DNA of 64,000 nucleotides from Ocypus olens (taxonomy: Eukaryota; Arthropoda; Insecta; Coleoptera; Staphylinidae): contig OU343059.1 of NCBI GenBank assembly GCA_910593695.2, positions 26,265,717 through 26,329,716 of the forward strand, given 5' to 3'. Every line of letters starts with the position of its first letter. Positions within the stretch are counted from its first letter, which is position 1. The position numbers and the translations under genes are program-made. Below, piece by piece: positions 22,440 to 33,149 of this stretch. The notes under the pieces were generated by a model that worked only from the letters and a program-made list of their open reading frames with translations, searched no databases and had not been told where the DNA came from.

Positions 22440-23830
22440 AATATCCACATATTCAGTCCGAAGATTTAAAATTACGATTTTGATTTTTTAAATTGCAACT
22501 GCCAAATAGCGTTCGCTGATTTTGATCATTCAAACTTCAAAATATGGCGGATTTAGTGTGATTTTAAAACGGATTACAAAATTTTCTCGTGAAATTCACA
22601 CAAAATGCAAAAATCGCACTTTTTTAATACAAAGTACAGAGATTTTAAATTCGCGAGTTTAATTTTTGGTAAATTGCACAACTGCCAAACGCATTCTCCG
22701 ATTTTGATGATTCATCCATGAAAATGTGGCAAATTTAGTGTAATTTTATAACGGATTACAATATTTTCTCGTGAAGTTAACACAAAGCGTAATAATCGCA
22801 TTTTTTTTTAAGTTTAAAGATTTTGAAATCGCGATTTAGATTTTTGGAATTGCACAACTTCCAAACGCGTTGTCTGATTTTGATGATTCTAGCGTCAAAA
22901 TGTGCCGAATTTAGCGCATTTTGAATACTGGTCAGGAAATGTTTCCGTGAAATCAACGCAAAACGTTTTCCGTTTTCCGAAGATATAAAATTGCTATTTT
23001 GATTTTTTTTAATTGCACAACTGCCAGTTGCGATCGCTCGTGTGACGATTCAGACGTTAAAATATGGCGAGTTTAGTGCAATTTTAAAAAGGATTACAAA
23101 AATATCTAGTGAAATGAACACGACATGTAAAAACTGCACATTTTTTTAAGTTCGAGGATTCTAAATTTAGGAGTGGAATTTTTGGTAAATTGCACAACTG
23201 CCAAACGCATTCTCCGATTTTGATTATCCCTACGTGAAAATGTGACAAATTTAATGTAATTTTATAACGGATTAGAATATTTTCTCGTGAAATTAACACA
23301 AATCGCAATAATAGCATTTTTTTCAAGTTTGAAGATTTTGAAATCATGATTTAGATTTTTGAAATTGCGCAACTTCCAAACACGTAGTCCGATTTTGATG
23401 ATTCTGACGTCAAAATGTGCCGAATTTTGTGAAATTTAAATGCTAGTTATGAAATGTTTTTGTTAAATCAACGCAAAACGTAAAAATAGCACGTATTCAA
23501 AGTCCGAAGATATAATCAAATTTCTATTTTGAAATTTTAAATTGCACAACTGCCAAATGTGTTCGCTGATTTTGATGATTCAAATGTCAAAATATGGCGG
23601 ATTTAGTGAGATTTTAAAACCGATTACAAAATTTTCTCGTAAAATTCACACAAATTGCAAAAAATCGCACTTTTTTAAAGTTCGGGGATTTTAAGTTCAC
23701 GAGTTGAATTTTTGGCATATTGCACAACTGCCAAACGCTTTCTCCGATTTTGATGATTCCTACGTGAAAATATGGCAAATGTAGTGTAATTTTAAAAATA
23801 ATTGCAATAATTTCAGCAAACTTATTTTAG
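22440..23830. repeat. Satellite S4, ~173-bp monomers in trimeric higher-order repeats
   Basis: The marker ATTGCACAACTGCCAAA (or variant) lies at about 22492, 22674, 22850, 23011, 23189, 23362, 23532 and 23719. Monomers fall into three types by the bases after the marker: A (CGCATTCTCCGATTTTGATG), B (ACTTCCAAACRCGTNGTC) and C (GCGWTCGCT). The order is C-A-B-C-A-B-C-A. Like types are about 510-530 bp apart. Confidence 0.85.
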
Positions 23831-24499
23831 GGAATTTCAAGCGAACCTCCAAAACCTGCAGTTTTTACCAATTGTCACAAATGGTGTCAATACTTGTTTT
23901 CTTAACCATATGCTTTGATATATTCTGGGGTTGAAAGATCAAATGTATTTCACTTTAATGTAGTAATCTAGAAATTTGGCATTTTCTTTACATTTAACTT
24001 TAGTACTAAAAATTTTGCAGCAAAACCGCGAATTTAAAACTGTTGGGAGTCAAAACCATTAAATAAGCTAGTACAATAGAATAAATATTAGAATTATGAT
24101 CTCCATCATTAATTGGGTTAATAACAATAATGTGTCCAATAAATACTACTAATCAAAAAATTTTCTCGGAGAACTTTATTTTGATAAAAATACACATAAT
24201 ATGACAAATTTGAATACATATAATAATAATGAAACAACAAAGAGCAAAACAATTTATGCATCAACAATTGTCTGAAAAGCTCTAAAAAATCATTGAAAAC
24301 AGCCCCAAAAATAAAGTTATGCCACTTAAAACCAAAAATATATCATTGATGGGAGGGGGGGGGGGGCTATCGGGCTTCAGCCCCTCCAAGACATTTATAT
24401 ACCGAGAGTTAACCACTAAACTTAGCCATAGGATTTTTTTCTTTTTAGAATGTTATTTAATTTTAATGTCATTGCTATGTTGCACTTTTATTTAATGTC
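23831..24499. other. AT-rich spacer with poly-G tract
   Basis: No gene recognised. A 16-base G tract broken by one A lies at 24351-24366, followed by a GGGCTTCAGCCC hairpin. Confidence 0.35.
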
Positions 24500-24870
24500 A
24501 TATTCTGTCTGCTGGGATTTGCATTTCAATCTCTAAATCCATCCAAAATGAACTTATTTTTGACATCTTATTGAACCAATCACAAAATGGCAACACTTAA
24601 AACTTGAAATTTAGAAAATAAAATTGCATTAAGCGATTACAAAAATTACAAGAAAAAAAAATCAAAATTTCAAAATCCCTCCAGAATTATATATCTGCTA
24701 AAAACAAACAACACTCACAACTTGAGGTATAAAAAAAAATTGACTCGGCGATTGAAAATGTTTTAAAAAAGATAATCTTTGTTGGGATTAGCTTTAAAAT
24801 TTCATAATCTATCAAGAATAAACCTATTTTATTTTTATTCTTTACAAAATACTCTAATTTTTGCTGCATA
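24500..24870. repeat. Satellite S3, right block
   Basis: Units with AACTTATTTTTGACATCTTA (24550) and AACCTATTTTATTTT (24829), matching the S3 block at 21.9-22.3 kb on the other side of S4. S4 thus appears embedded in S3. Confidence 0.6.
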
Positions 24871-25140
24871 TAAGGTGTTTATTTCTTCACACTGAATCTT
24901 ATTCGTGAAAAGGTGATGTTTTTACTTCATTTCCTCAATTTCTCCAATTAGATTTTCATTATCATAGAAAACCAAGTTCTTGATTAGTCTTCATCCATCG
25001 TTGGTGTTTATTTCTTTAAAAAAGCACTGAATCTTATTTTTTATTCGTGAAAAAATGATGTTTTGACTATTTGTTCAATTTTCTTCTATTGTATTTTCGT
25101 AACCATTGAGAACCTTTATTAGTTCTCAAAATCTGGTGAA
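24871..25140. repeat. Two copies of a ~132-bp repeat
   Basis: GGTGTTTATTTCTT followed by CACTGAATCTTATT and CGTGAAAAGGTGATGTTTTT occurs near 24874 and again near 25006. Confidence 0.6.
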
Positions 25141-25408
25141 AGGGTGTTTACAGATTTTTACTCAAAATTCGAAAAGTTTAAAGTTTGCAGCAATTGTTAT
25201 TATATTCTTTTTAAATATTTAACTTTCGAATTACAATCAGTTTGATTCTAGTGTGATTTGAAAATCGCTTGTCAAGCCACAAATTTTTGACGTTTTAGTA
25301 TATTTCTTTATGTTTTTCCACAAAGAAATTCATAATACATAAGATGTAAGGGTTAATATAAATATTTTTTAAAGCGGTCCGCGAGCCTAAAAAGTTTAGG
25401 AACCGCTG

Positions 25409-26113
25409 TCCTAGATCATTAAAGGGTACATTATTTTTCATTAGAACGAGCAAAATCGATTGCCCTTTTAAAATTCCAGCTAGCTAAAGTAGCAAAAACG
25501 CTGTCCTGTTAGTTTGAAAATATTAGAAAATCGATTTTTCAGAATTTGTGCGACCGTAGAGGCTAAAAGAAGACGAACGCAAATCTGTGCTCTTTGTGTG
25601 CAAATTATTCGGATTAAATAAAAATTGTCGATTTGAAATTTTTGACGAAAACCTGAAGGGTCCCCCCTCCTTACTTTTGCTCAAAATGATTTCCCGAAAG
25701 AACCACTGGTTGGATTCAGAGTTGTGTGGCAATCTTATAAAATCACCTTTTTTAATAATTATCGTAGACCATTAAAGTGTACCCCTTTTCATCAGAAGAA
25801 CGAGAGAAATCGATTGACGTTAAAGAATTTCAGATATCTTAAATAGCAAAAAAGTTGCCAAGTAAGTAAGAAAATAGTCGATTTTTTCAGACTTTGAACG
25901 GCCGTAGCGGCTAAATGAAGAATCCAAATCAAACGCGGTTTGCAAATCTGTGCTCCTTGTATATTAATTAGAATGATTCAATTAAAATTGGCGGTTATTA
26001 TTTTTTATTCTTCTTATTTTTGTTCAAAAATTGCATTTGAAATGATTTCCTGAAGAAACCACTGGTTGGATTCGAAGTTTCTATACGTCACTGTAAAGAT
26101 CTCCCATCAAAAA
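25409..26113 (+). repeat. Repeat R, tandem dimer of ~345-bp units
   Basis: Two diverged copies (about 25409-25760 and 25760-26105) share these blocks in order: CATTAAAGTGTACMC, AGAACGAG, AAATCGATTG, CGGCCGTAGCGGCTAA, AATCTGTGCTC, GACGAAAACCTGAA, AACCACTGGTTGGATTC. R also occurs at 42.7-43.3 and 46.2-48.0 kb, where it hosts other insertions. No coding function seen. Confidence 0.75.
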
Positions 26114-26812
26114 AATGGTGATGTGGCCATCGTGTTAGTTTCTCCGATGGTATCATCATTTACATTTACACTTTCATAGTTTATTTTCTATTTAAATCAT
26201 ATTTTAAATGTACATCGAGCGTTTTGTAGACTCGCATGAAACTGACGTTTAAAACGTCAAAATTATTAAAGATGGAAAAATTATTACTTTAAATTCAAAA
26301 ACTCAGTTTACTCAAAAACTAAAGAGATTTCGAAAAAAACTTATTCTTTATAAGTTGTTCATTTTCGCATTCTCTACAATTATTATTAACATAAACTTGC
26401 TGTCACTATTAGCTTTCATAATTATAAACCAGATATTAAATTTCTCGAATAACAATGATTTTATGAAAAATATTTTCAAACCAAAGATGTTCATTTCTTT
26501 ATTGTGTTCAATATTTGCTTAAATATTTTTGTAATATCTTTCATATTTAAGAAAAAAAACAGTTAAGGTAAACACCCACTTCCGGTGTACGAAATTTTAC
26601 CTAAAGCTTTTCAGTTCTTCGGATTATCAAATAAGACTTATGTTCAAAGTTTCATATCAATTGCTCTATTAGTTTTTGACAGACACACACAGAAACACAC
26701 ACAATTCTTTTTTTTTCCAGAAATTGTTGAAAAGACATCTAGGGACCCTAAAACGGATATTTCGGTAAAAAAAATTTGAAAAATTTTTACTTCGTAACGG
26801 AGAAAGTAAAAA
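26114..26812 (+). repeat. M repeat, near full-length copy
   Basis: Starts TGGTGATGTGGCCATCGTG, ends CTTCGTAACGGAGAAAGTA. The CA tract is short here (CAGACACACACAGAAACACA, about 26680). Confidence 0.85.
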
Positions 26813-26814
26813 TA

Positions 26815-28915
26815 TGAAATTAAATTATGCAAAAATGAACTAAGAAGGCCATATTCTTTAAAAACCATTTTGGGTTTTGAACATACATCACTTTTTAAGT
26901 GAGTTATGAAAGTTTCAAACATTTTGTGTGAAAAAAAAATCTTTAAAAAAAACATGAAATTAAATGAAGCAAAAATTAACAGACTAAGAAGGCCCTATTC
27001 TTTTTTGGCTTTGAAAATACATCTTTTTTAAGTGTATTTATTTATTTATTCCCAACAGAAACTATGGACGTTTAAAACGTTTTGATTTGAGTTTTGTGAG
27101 CCATTATGTCGTAATCATTTTGTTTTTTTTAAGAAATTCCAACTTTTAGGCGAAATAAAAAAGTTAAAAAAAATAATTTGTTCTATGGTAGCGTTTTTAA
27201 TCGAAAAAATATGAAATAACGAAATGAAAACAACTGACAAGGTTTTTTATTCTTGATTTTTGAATATCCTCTAATTTTCGTGAGTTACGAATGTTTAAAA
27301 TTTGTATTGTGGAAATTGATGTGAAAAAAAAATCTAAAAAAAATATTTTATGCAAAAATTAATAAGTAAGGTCATACCTAATCTTTAAAAAAACAATTTT
27401 GGCCTTTGAAGGTACATCGATTTTTAAATGACTTATCAATGTTTAAAACATTTTGATTTGAGTTTTCGAAGTGTAGAGTTACAAACTACGAAAAATAAAC
27501 ATTACACGACGAAATAAAATTATACAAATATTTTAAACAACCGACGAGGTTTTTTTATTTCAAAATCATTTTGGTTTCTGAAGATATTCCAATATTCCGG
27601 CTAGTTAAAAATGTTAAAAAAAAAGATTTTTTTGGTTAGTGAAAAAAATCGAAAAAATATGGAACGACGAAATTAAACAGTGCAAAAATTGCCTGATAAG
27701 ATTTTATTCTTTAGAAATCAACTTGATTTTTGAAAGTAAATGAGTTATGAATATATTTTTGGTTTGTTTCTCATTGATCACTTGATGAAACATGATTGAA
27801 TATTTGCATTAGTAAAAAATAATAAAGAAATATTAAGTTGTTATGAATGTTTCAAATTTCAATTTGTGTTGTAGGTAGCGTAGAGAGTGAAAAACATTGA
27901 AAAATAAATATTGAAATTAAATTACGCAAACATTTTAAACAACCGAGTAGATTTTAATATTTCGTAATCATTTTGGTTTTTAATAATATTTCAGTTTTTT
28001 TAGGTGAGTTAAAAATGTTTTTAATTTTTTTGTTTATTGAAAAAAATTGAACAAAATATTAAACAACGAAATGAAATTGTACGAAATTTAAAGACAACCT
28101 AATTTTGTCTATTATTTAAAAAGTAACTTGATTTTTGAAAATACTCCAATTTTCAATGTTTATTTTTTTTATTTTTGTGCACGATATTTTCTCGATTTGA
28201 TGGTATTGTTAAAAACCATTTTGGGTTTTGAGTAAAAAGTTTCAAACATTTTAATTAGTGTTAAAAAAAATCTAAAAAAAACATGAAATTAAACGAAGCA
28301 AAAATTAACAAACTAAGAACGCCATATTCTTTAAAAAATCTTTTTCGGCTTTGAAAATACATCTTTTTTTGAGTGAATTCATTTATTTATTTATTCCCAA
28401 CAGAAATTATACGTTTAAAACATTTCGATTTGAGTTTTGGGAGCTTAGAATTAAAAACATCGAAAATAAACTTTAAACGCCAAAATAAAATTATGCAAAC
28501 ATTTTAAACAAGCTGGAATGCCATTATTTCAAAATCCGGAAAAAATGATTTTTGAAAATATTCCAATTTTTACGCGAGTTAAAAATCTGATTTTTTTTTG
28601 TGGAAGCGTTTAGTGAAAAAATATGAAACGACGAAATTAAAATGTGCAAAAATTAAAAACAACCGATGAGGTTGTATTCTTTAGAAATCTACTCCATTTT
28701 CAAAAATACTCCAATTTTCAATATTTAAAAGTTTTGATTTGTTTTGTGGAAGTTGAGGTGGAAAAGTATTAAAAAAATGAAACGCCTAAATTAAATTATG
28801 CAGAAATTAACAACTAAGAAGGCCATTTTTTCAATAAATTTGGATTTTGAAGATCCATCATTTTTTAAATGAGTTATAAAAGTTAAAAACATTTTAATTT
28901 ATGTGAATTTTTTTT
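26815..28915. repeat. Satellite S5, diverged ~150-250-bp units
   Basis: About a dozen diverged units. Marker AACTAAGAAGGCCATATTC or variants lies at about 26839, 26980, 27229, 27362, 27540, 27689, 28307, 28507, 28660 and 28812. The second core is TTTTTAAGTGAGTTATGAAA with GTTTCAAACATTTTGATTTG. The array lies between M copies. Unit lengths are uneven, with indels. Confidence 0.8.
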
Positions 28916-28916
28916 T

Positions 28917-29322
28917 ACACTTTCATGGTTTATTTTCAATTGAAATCATATTTTAAATATGCATCCAGCGTTTTGTAGACTCGCATGAAACTGACGTTTA
29001 TAACGTCAAAATTATAAAAGATGGAAAAATTATACTTCAAATTAAAAAAAACTCATTTTACTCATAAACTAGAGAGATATCGAAAAAAATATATTCTTTA
29101 TAAGTTGTTCATTTTGGCATTCTTAATAATTATTATTTATATAAATTTGTAGTAACTATTATCGTTTTATAATTATAAACTAAAAATGAAAAAATAATTT
29201 TCTCGAATTAAAATGATTGAATGAAAAATATTTTTAAACAAAAGATGTTCATTTCTTTGTTGCCTTCAATATTCATTTGAATGTTTTCGTAATATTTTCC
29301 ATATTTGAAAAATTATTAGTCT
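28917..29322 (+). repeat. M repeat, 5' half (plus arm of an inverted pair)
   Basis: Matches M from its TTACACTTTCATGG block to about its middle (TTTGAAAAATTATTA). It then joins an inverted M copy at 29323. Confidence 0.8.
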
Positions 29323-29900
29323 GTCTGTGCGCGCTGTATCTCAAAAACTAATAGAGCAATTGATATGAAACTTTGAACATCCATCTTATTTGATTATCCG
29401 AAGAACTAAAAAGCTTTTGGTAAAATTTCGTACGCCGAAAGTGGGTGTTTACTTTAACCGTTTTTTGTTTTTGTTTTTTTTACAATAATTTATTAAATAT
29501 GGAAAATATTACGAAAATATTCAAATAAATATTGAAAAGGACTAAGAAATGAATATCTTTTGTTTGAAAATATTTTTCATAAAATCATTGTTATTCGAGA
29601 AAAATGTTTTTCTTTTTTTTTCATTTTTCATTAATTATGAAACGCAAATAGTTACAGCAAATTTACATGAATAATAATTGCAGAGAATTCCAAAATGAAC
29701 AACTTATAAAGAATAAGCTTTTCTCGAAATCTTTTTGGTTTTTGAGTAAACTGACCATTAGAATTGAAAGTATAATTTTCAATTTTCAAAATTTTGACGT
29801 TTGAAACGTCAGTTTCATCCGATTCTACAAAACGTTCGATGTACCTTTAACTAATACCATCAAATCGGAGAAAGTAACATGATGGCCACATCACCATTTT
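29323..29900 (-). repeat. M repeat, inverted copy
   Basis: Reads M in reverse from the GTCTGTCTGTGCGCGCTGTA tract to CGGAGAAAGTAACATGATGG. Together with 28917-29322 it makes an imperfect palindrome with arms near 400 bp. Confidence 0.8.
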
Positions 29901-30017
29901 TACTTTCTCTGTTGCGAAGTACGAGAAAGTATTGTGATCGTGATTTTTTTTTCAATTTTTTTTACGGAAATATACGTTTTGGGGTCCCTAGATGCCATTT
30001 CAACAATTTCTGGAAAA
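29901..30017 (-). repeat. M repeat, inverted 3' end
   Basis: Reverse of the last ~115 bases of M (TACTTTCTCTGTTGCGAAGT ... CATTTCAACAATTTCTGG), directly abutting a plus-strand copy at 30018. Confidence 0.75.
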
Positions 30018-30800
30018 AATGGTGATGTGGCCATCACGTTACTTTCTTCGACTTGATGGTATCATAGCCATTTATATTTACGGTTTCATTGTTTATTTTC
30101 AATTGATATCATATTTTAAATGTACATCGAGCGTTGTGTAAACTTGGATGAAACTGACGTTTAAAACGTCAAAATTATGAAAGATGGAAAAATTATACTT
30201 GAAATTCAAAAACTCAGTTTACTCAAAAACTAAAGGGATTTCGAAAAAACGTATTCTTTATAAGTTGTCCATTCTAGCATTCTCCACAATTAGTATTGAC
30301 ATAAATTTGCTGTAACTATTATCGTTTTATAATTATAAACCAAAAATTTAAAAAAAATTATAAATTTTTTTCTCGAATAAAAATGATTTTATGAAAAATG
30401 TTTCAAAGCAAAAGATGTTCATTTCTTTGTTGTCTTCAAAGTTTGTTTAAATGTTTTTGTGATATTTTTCATATTTAAGAAAATTGGCAAAAAACAAAAA
30501 ACAGTTAAGGTAAACGCCCACTTCCGGTGTACGAAATGTTACCAAAAGCTTTTCAGTTTATTAAATAAGACGGATGTTCAAAGTTTCATATCAATTGCTC
30601 TATTAGTTTTTGAGATACAGCGCGCACAGTCAGACACACAGAAACACACAGAGACACACACACAGACACACATTTTTTTTTCCAGAAATTGTTGAAATGG
30701 CATCTAGAGACCCCAAAACGGATATTTCCGTAAAAAAACAAATTTGAAAAAAATCACGATCACAATACTTTCTCGTACTTCGTAACGAAGAAAGTAAAAA
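30018..30800 (+). repeat. M repeat, full-length copy
   Basis: Full copy with an enlarged CA tract near 30625-30672 (CAGTCAGACACACAGAAACA, then CACAGAGACACACACACAGA). This tract's complement, with units such as TGTCTCTGTGTGTTTCTGTG, resembles the units of the 10-kb array at 48-58 kb. Confidence 0.85.
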
Positions 30801-31437
30801 TGTGTTTGCGCAAGAACAAAAAAAGTGACGCGTTCGCAAAGGTAATTCGAAATCGGAAAGAATCAACTCTTTACTATAATATAATCATGCTAGACAATGT
30901 GTACATTCTTTTTCATGAGAAGCTCATCGACAATTAATAAATATTTTAAATATTTACGTTGCAATGTGTCATTTCAAAGGATTCGTAATACGAATAATAT
31001 TGTTAAAATCGATAAACAAATCGTCACCTCTAATCACAACGATGCGAGTATGTCATAAAAAAGCATAATAGAAACATGAGTTGGTGTTGAATTATTAACT
31101 TGATATAATACAATTGTTGTTTTGAATGGTCGCATTCACACTCGACCTTGCCGCCTAAAACGACTTAAATGATTTATGACATATTTAAAAATAATCTCAA
31201 GTTAACTAAAAAAAATTATGGAATAAGAATTCAAAATAAAATTTTATTTTATTCTGTGGAAGGAGAAAATGTATAGATTTCGTTATGCTAATAAAAGTCA
31301 GTGGCGTATGGTGCGTAATTTGTTTATTGTAATCGTTTTAAGACTATTAAATTGTGACATCTTATTTCTTATTTTAATTATAAAATATAATTTAAAATTA
31401 CGAAACTATATAGATCTTAGTTGTTATACATTTCTTG
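30801..31437. other. Sequence upstream of the V-ATPase gene
   Basis: A short R-like segment (about 30830-30930, GCGTTCGCAAAGG, ATAATCATGCTAGACAATGT) is followed by AT-rich sequence with no recognised gene. Confidence 0.4.
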
Positions 31438-31555
31438 CAGTGGCGGCTCGAGGTAACAGAGGTGGCATTACAGATAGGTACAGTCGGTTGCAGAAACGGC
31501 CGTACCTATGCTAACTCGAACGTACCATGAGTCACCCCTCGAACCGTCATAACTG
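31438..31555. mobile_element. hAT-type MITE, diverged
   Basis: Begins CAGTGGCGGCTCGAGG and contains AACAGAGGTGGCATTACAGA, TAGGTACAGTCGGTTGCAGA and CGTACCATGAGTCACC, the shared core of this MITE family. The right terminus is damaged (GAACCGTCATAACTG). Confidence 0.65.
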
Positions 31556-31679
31556 TCTTAGTTTGCATTAACTGCCGATTATGAAAACAAAAAAATCCTT
31601 TAACCGTTTTAACGATAAGAAATGAAATTGGCCTGTATCATATGTCACGATATTACAACATATGAGAGTTGACCAGAAT

Positions 31680-31687
31680 TATAAAAT
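31680..31687 (+). promoter_or_regulatory. Possible TATA box of the V-ATPase c'' gene
   Basis: TATAAAAT lies 58 bases before the ATG. A start of transcription about 30 bases downstream (near 31710) would leave a short leader. Position and match are good, but TATA-like strings are common in this AT-rich DNA. Confidence 0.35.
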
Positions 31688-31744
31688 TACTAGTTCCACA
31701 CACACACTCGTCGCTGTCGGCTATACTTTATTATTTCGATTAAG

Positions 31745-32353
31745 ATGAAGGTAATTATTGGGATCACCCTTTCCGCAATGATGGTGTTTGCATCAAGCAT
31801 ATTATTAACGTCTTCTGAGATGACTGGAAATGCCTGGATTCTCGAGGACACTTCACCCCATATGTGGGCAATTTTGGGAGTGGGATTTTGCCTCACTTTA
31901 TCAATGATGGGAGCAGCTATCGGAATCGAAACAACCGGTTCCAGCATAATGGGAGGCACCGTGAGAACTCCGCGAATCAAAACGAAAAACATCATCTCCA
32001 TCATCTTCAGCGAGGCAGTTGCTATTTACGGATTGATATCGGCTATTGTACTCGCTTCATATCTGGAAGCTTTTAGCTGGAAGGGAGTGTTTGTAAGTGA
32101 TCGTCTTCGTGGGATGAACTGGACGGCCGGCTACGTTATTTTTGGTGCTGGTTTAATTATTGGATTCGTGAATCTCTTTTGTGGAATCGCTGTGGGAATC
32201 GTTGGATCCGGTGCTGCTTTGGCGGATGCTGCTAATCCAGTGGTGTTTATGAAAGTTTTAATTGTGGAAATTTTTGCTGGGGCTTTAGGGTTGTTCGGAT
32301 TAATTGCTGGTATTTATATGGTTTCTAAAGTTTCGATGGGGAATGAAATTTGA
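31745..32353 (+). CDS. V-type proton ATPase proteolipid subunit c'' (21-kDa, V0 sector)
   Basis: A 202-codon intact frame encodes a V0 proteolipid that sits in the membrane rotor ring and carries protons across endomembranes during ATP-driven acidification. The family call rests on GAAIGIETTGSSIMGG (residues 56-71), TPRIKTKNIISIIFSEAVAI (75-94), AGYVIFGAGL (128-137), NLFCGIAVGIVGSGAALADA (143-162) and KVLIVEIFAGALGLFG (170-185). The proton-binding Glu of this subunit type is present as E90, and the second conserved Glu as E175. About five hydrophobic segments are seen (near 3-22, 39-62, 84-106, 126-153, 166-194), normal for c''. The N-terminus is slightly shorter than usual. The gene has no intron, whereas c'' genes usually have several, and its N-terminus and the 105-128 loop look divergent. 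This could be a retrogene-type paralogue (compare VhaPPA1-2 of Drosophila). GC content is well above its flanks. No frame damage. Confidence 0.93.
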   Translation: MKVIIGITLSAMMVFASSILLTSSEMTGNAWILEDTSPHMWAILGVGFCLTLSMMGAAIGIETTGSSIMGGTVRTPRIKTKNIISIIFSEAVAIYGLISAIVLASYLEAFSWKGVFVSDRLRGMNWTAGYVIFGAGLIIGFVNLFCGIAVGIVGSGAALADAANPVVFMKVLIVEIFAGALGLFGLIAGIYMVSKVSMGNEI

Positions 32354-32440
32354 TCTGTTAAAATAATGTTTGCTTTATTATTTGATTTTATTAGTTTAAA
32401 TTTAGATTAAGCATATTTATAATGAAAAGAAAAATATAGC

Positions 32441-32533
32441 TGCAGACGGTAATTGAACCCGTGCTTATTGTAGCTTAGTGGTCATAGTAACCGCACGGCA
32501 AGTGAAGGTTAGCGGGTTCAATTCCCGTCTGCA
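32441..32533 (+). ncRNA. tRNA-like Pol III unit (degenerate tRNA or SINE-like head)
   Basis: A perfect A box, TAGCTTAGTGG (32471-32481), and a near-perfect B box, GGTTCAATTCC (32515-32525), lie 33 bases apart. A T run follows at 32541. A cloverleaf fails: the D stem forms (GCT/AGT) and the T arm CGGGTTCAATTCCCG forms. The anticodon arm is irregular (AACC...GGTT around a long loop), and the 5' strand just before the A box does not pair with the 3' end. Instead, TGCAGACGG at 32441 pairs perfectly with CCGTCTGCA at 32525-32533. The left 22 bases are an inverted copy of the T arm plus 3' strand. A rearranged tRNA pseudogene or a SINE fragment fits best. Confidence 0.45.
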
Positions 32534-32540
32534 TACAGGG

Positions 32541-32552
32541 TTTTTTTTTTTT
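32541..32552 (+). terminator. T run, possible Pol III terminator
   Basis: Twelve consecutive T residues lie eight bases after the tRNA-like unit, as expected for Pol III termination. Confidence 0.45.
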
Positions 32553-33019
32553 ATAAGAAACTATATATTATGTAATTGAACCTAAAAAATAACATCAAAC
32601 AATCCTGTATGTCCACAAAAGGGCATAAAAAGTTTACCGCGCAACTTAAATCAATATTTATTACTTTTCAAAGGTTACTCAGTATTAGTAAAAATTTACC
32701 CCGATTTGCAATTTGAAAGCTGCCATCACACACTATTCCAACTTTCCAAACTTAAGTATTCTGTATCACTCTTTTACAATAATTATTTTATAATTGTTTC
32801 AAATCTATTTGTATAAAATAAAGAATGTTTGTTTAAAAGTTATTCTCTTAAATCAGTACTTGTCCAATATCCAAAATAAAATGTATTAGTGATGAGCGTT
32901 ATTTTCACCAATTGATACTTTGTAATATTTACTTTGAAGTAATAATAGTATCCGTTATTGGAAAATAACTCCTCAAAGGTTATTTTATAAAAGGAGACCT
33001 ATTTAATAATGAATCACTT
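32553..33019. other. AT-rich sequence, no gene seen
   Basis: Contains an AATAAA at about 32818. It could serve the V-ATPase transcript, but it is some 460 bases past the stop. Confidence 0.3.
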
Positions 33020-33145
33020 CTTACTAACATTAACTGATCCAATAACGTATCAGTTCTTAGTAACTGTAGTTCATATAACCAATTCGATGACGAATCAATT
33101 TTTAGTAACAGTAACTGAACCAATAACGTATCAGTTCTTAGTAAC
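33020..33145. repeat. Short direct repeats (~80 bp)
   Basis: CCAATAACGTATCAGTTCTT occurs twice (near 33039 and 33119), with a diverged copy between (CCAATTCGATGACGAATCAA). Confidence 0.6.
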
Positions 33146-33149
33146 AATA

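Larger units (their letters stand above)
18687..25408. mobile_element. Probable hAT-like insertion with hAT-type ends
   Basis: The left end CAGGGGTGTCCAACTTA (18687) and the complement of the right end, CAGCGGTTCCTAAACTTTTT (from 25408), are both typical hAT termini. Flanking octamers TTCTAGAC and TCCTAGAT match 6 of 8, the length of a hAT duplication. A related unoccupied copy of the host repeat R near 25749-25779 (ATTATCGTAGACCATTAAAG) reads across the junction, which supports insertion. No hAT transposase is seen inside. The contents are satellites S3 and S4, a mariner-like element and a palindrome. Two separate hAT ends brought together by chance cannot be excluded. Confidence 0.5.

Noticed and set aside
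24351..24366. G-quadruplex or regulatory element at the poly-G tract
   Set aside because: It is a single G run (16 bases with one A) with no second or third comparable run nearby. Likely slippage.
31690..32076. Open frames antisense to and overlapping the V-ATPase gene
   Set aside because: They lie inside the coding sequence in other frames and show no protein-family features. Shadows of the real gene.
32464..32536. Functional tRNA gene
   Set aside because: A and B boxes are good, but the acceptor stem does not pair and no standard seven-base anticodon loop can be placed. Kept only as a tRNA-like unit.
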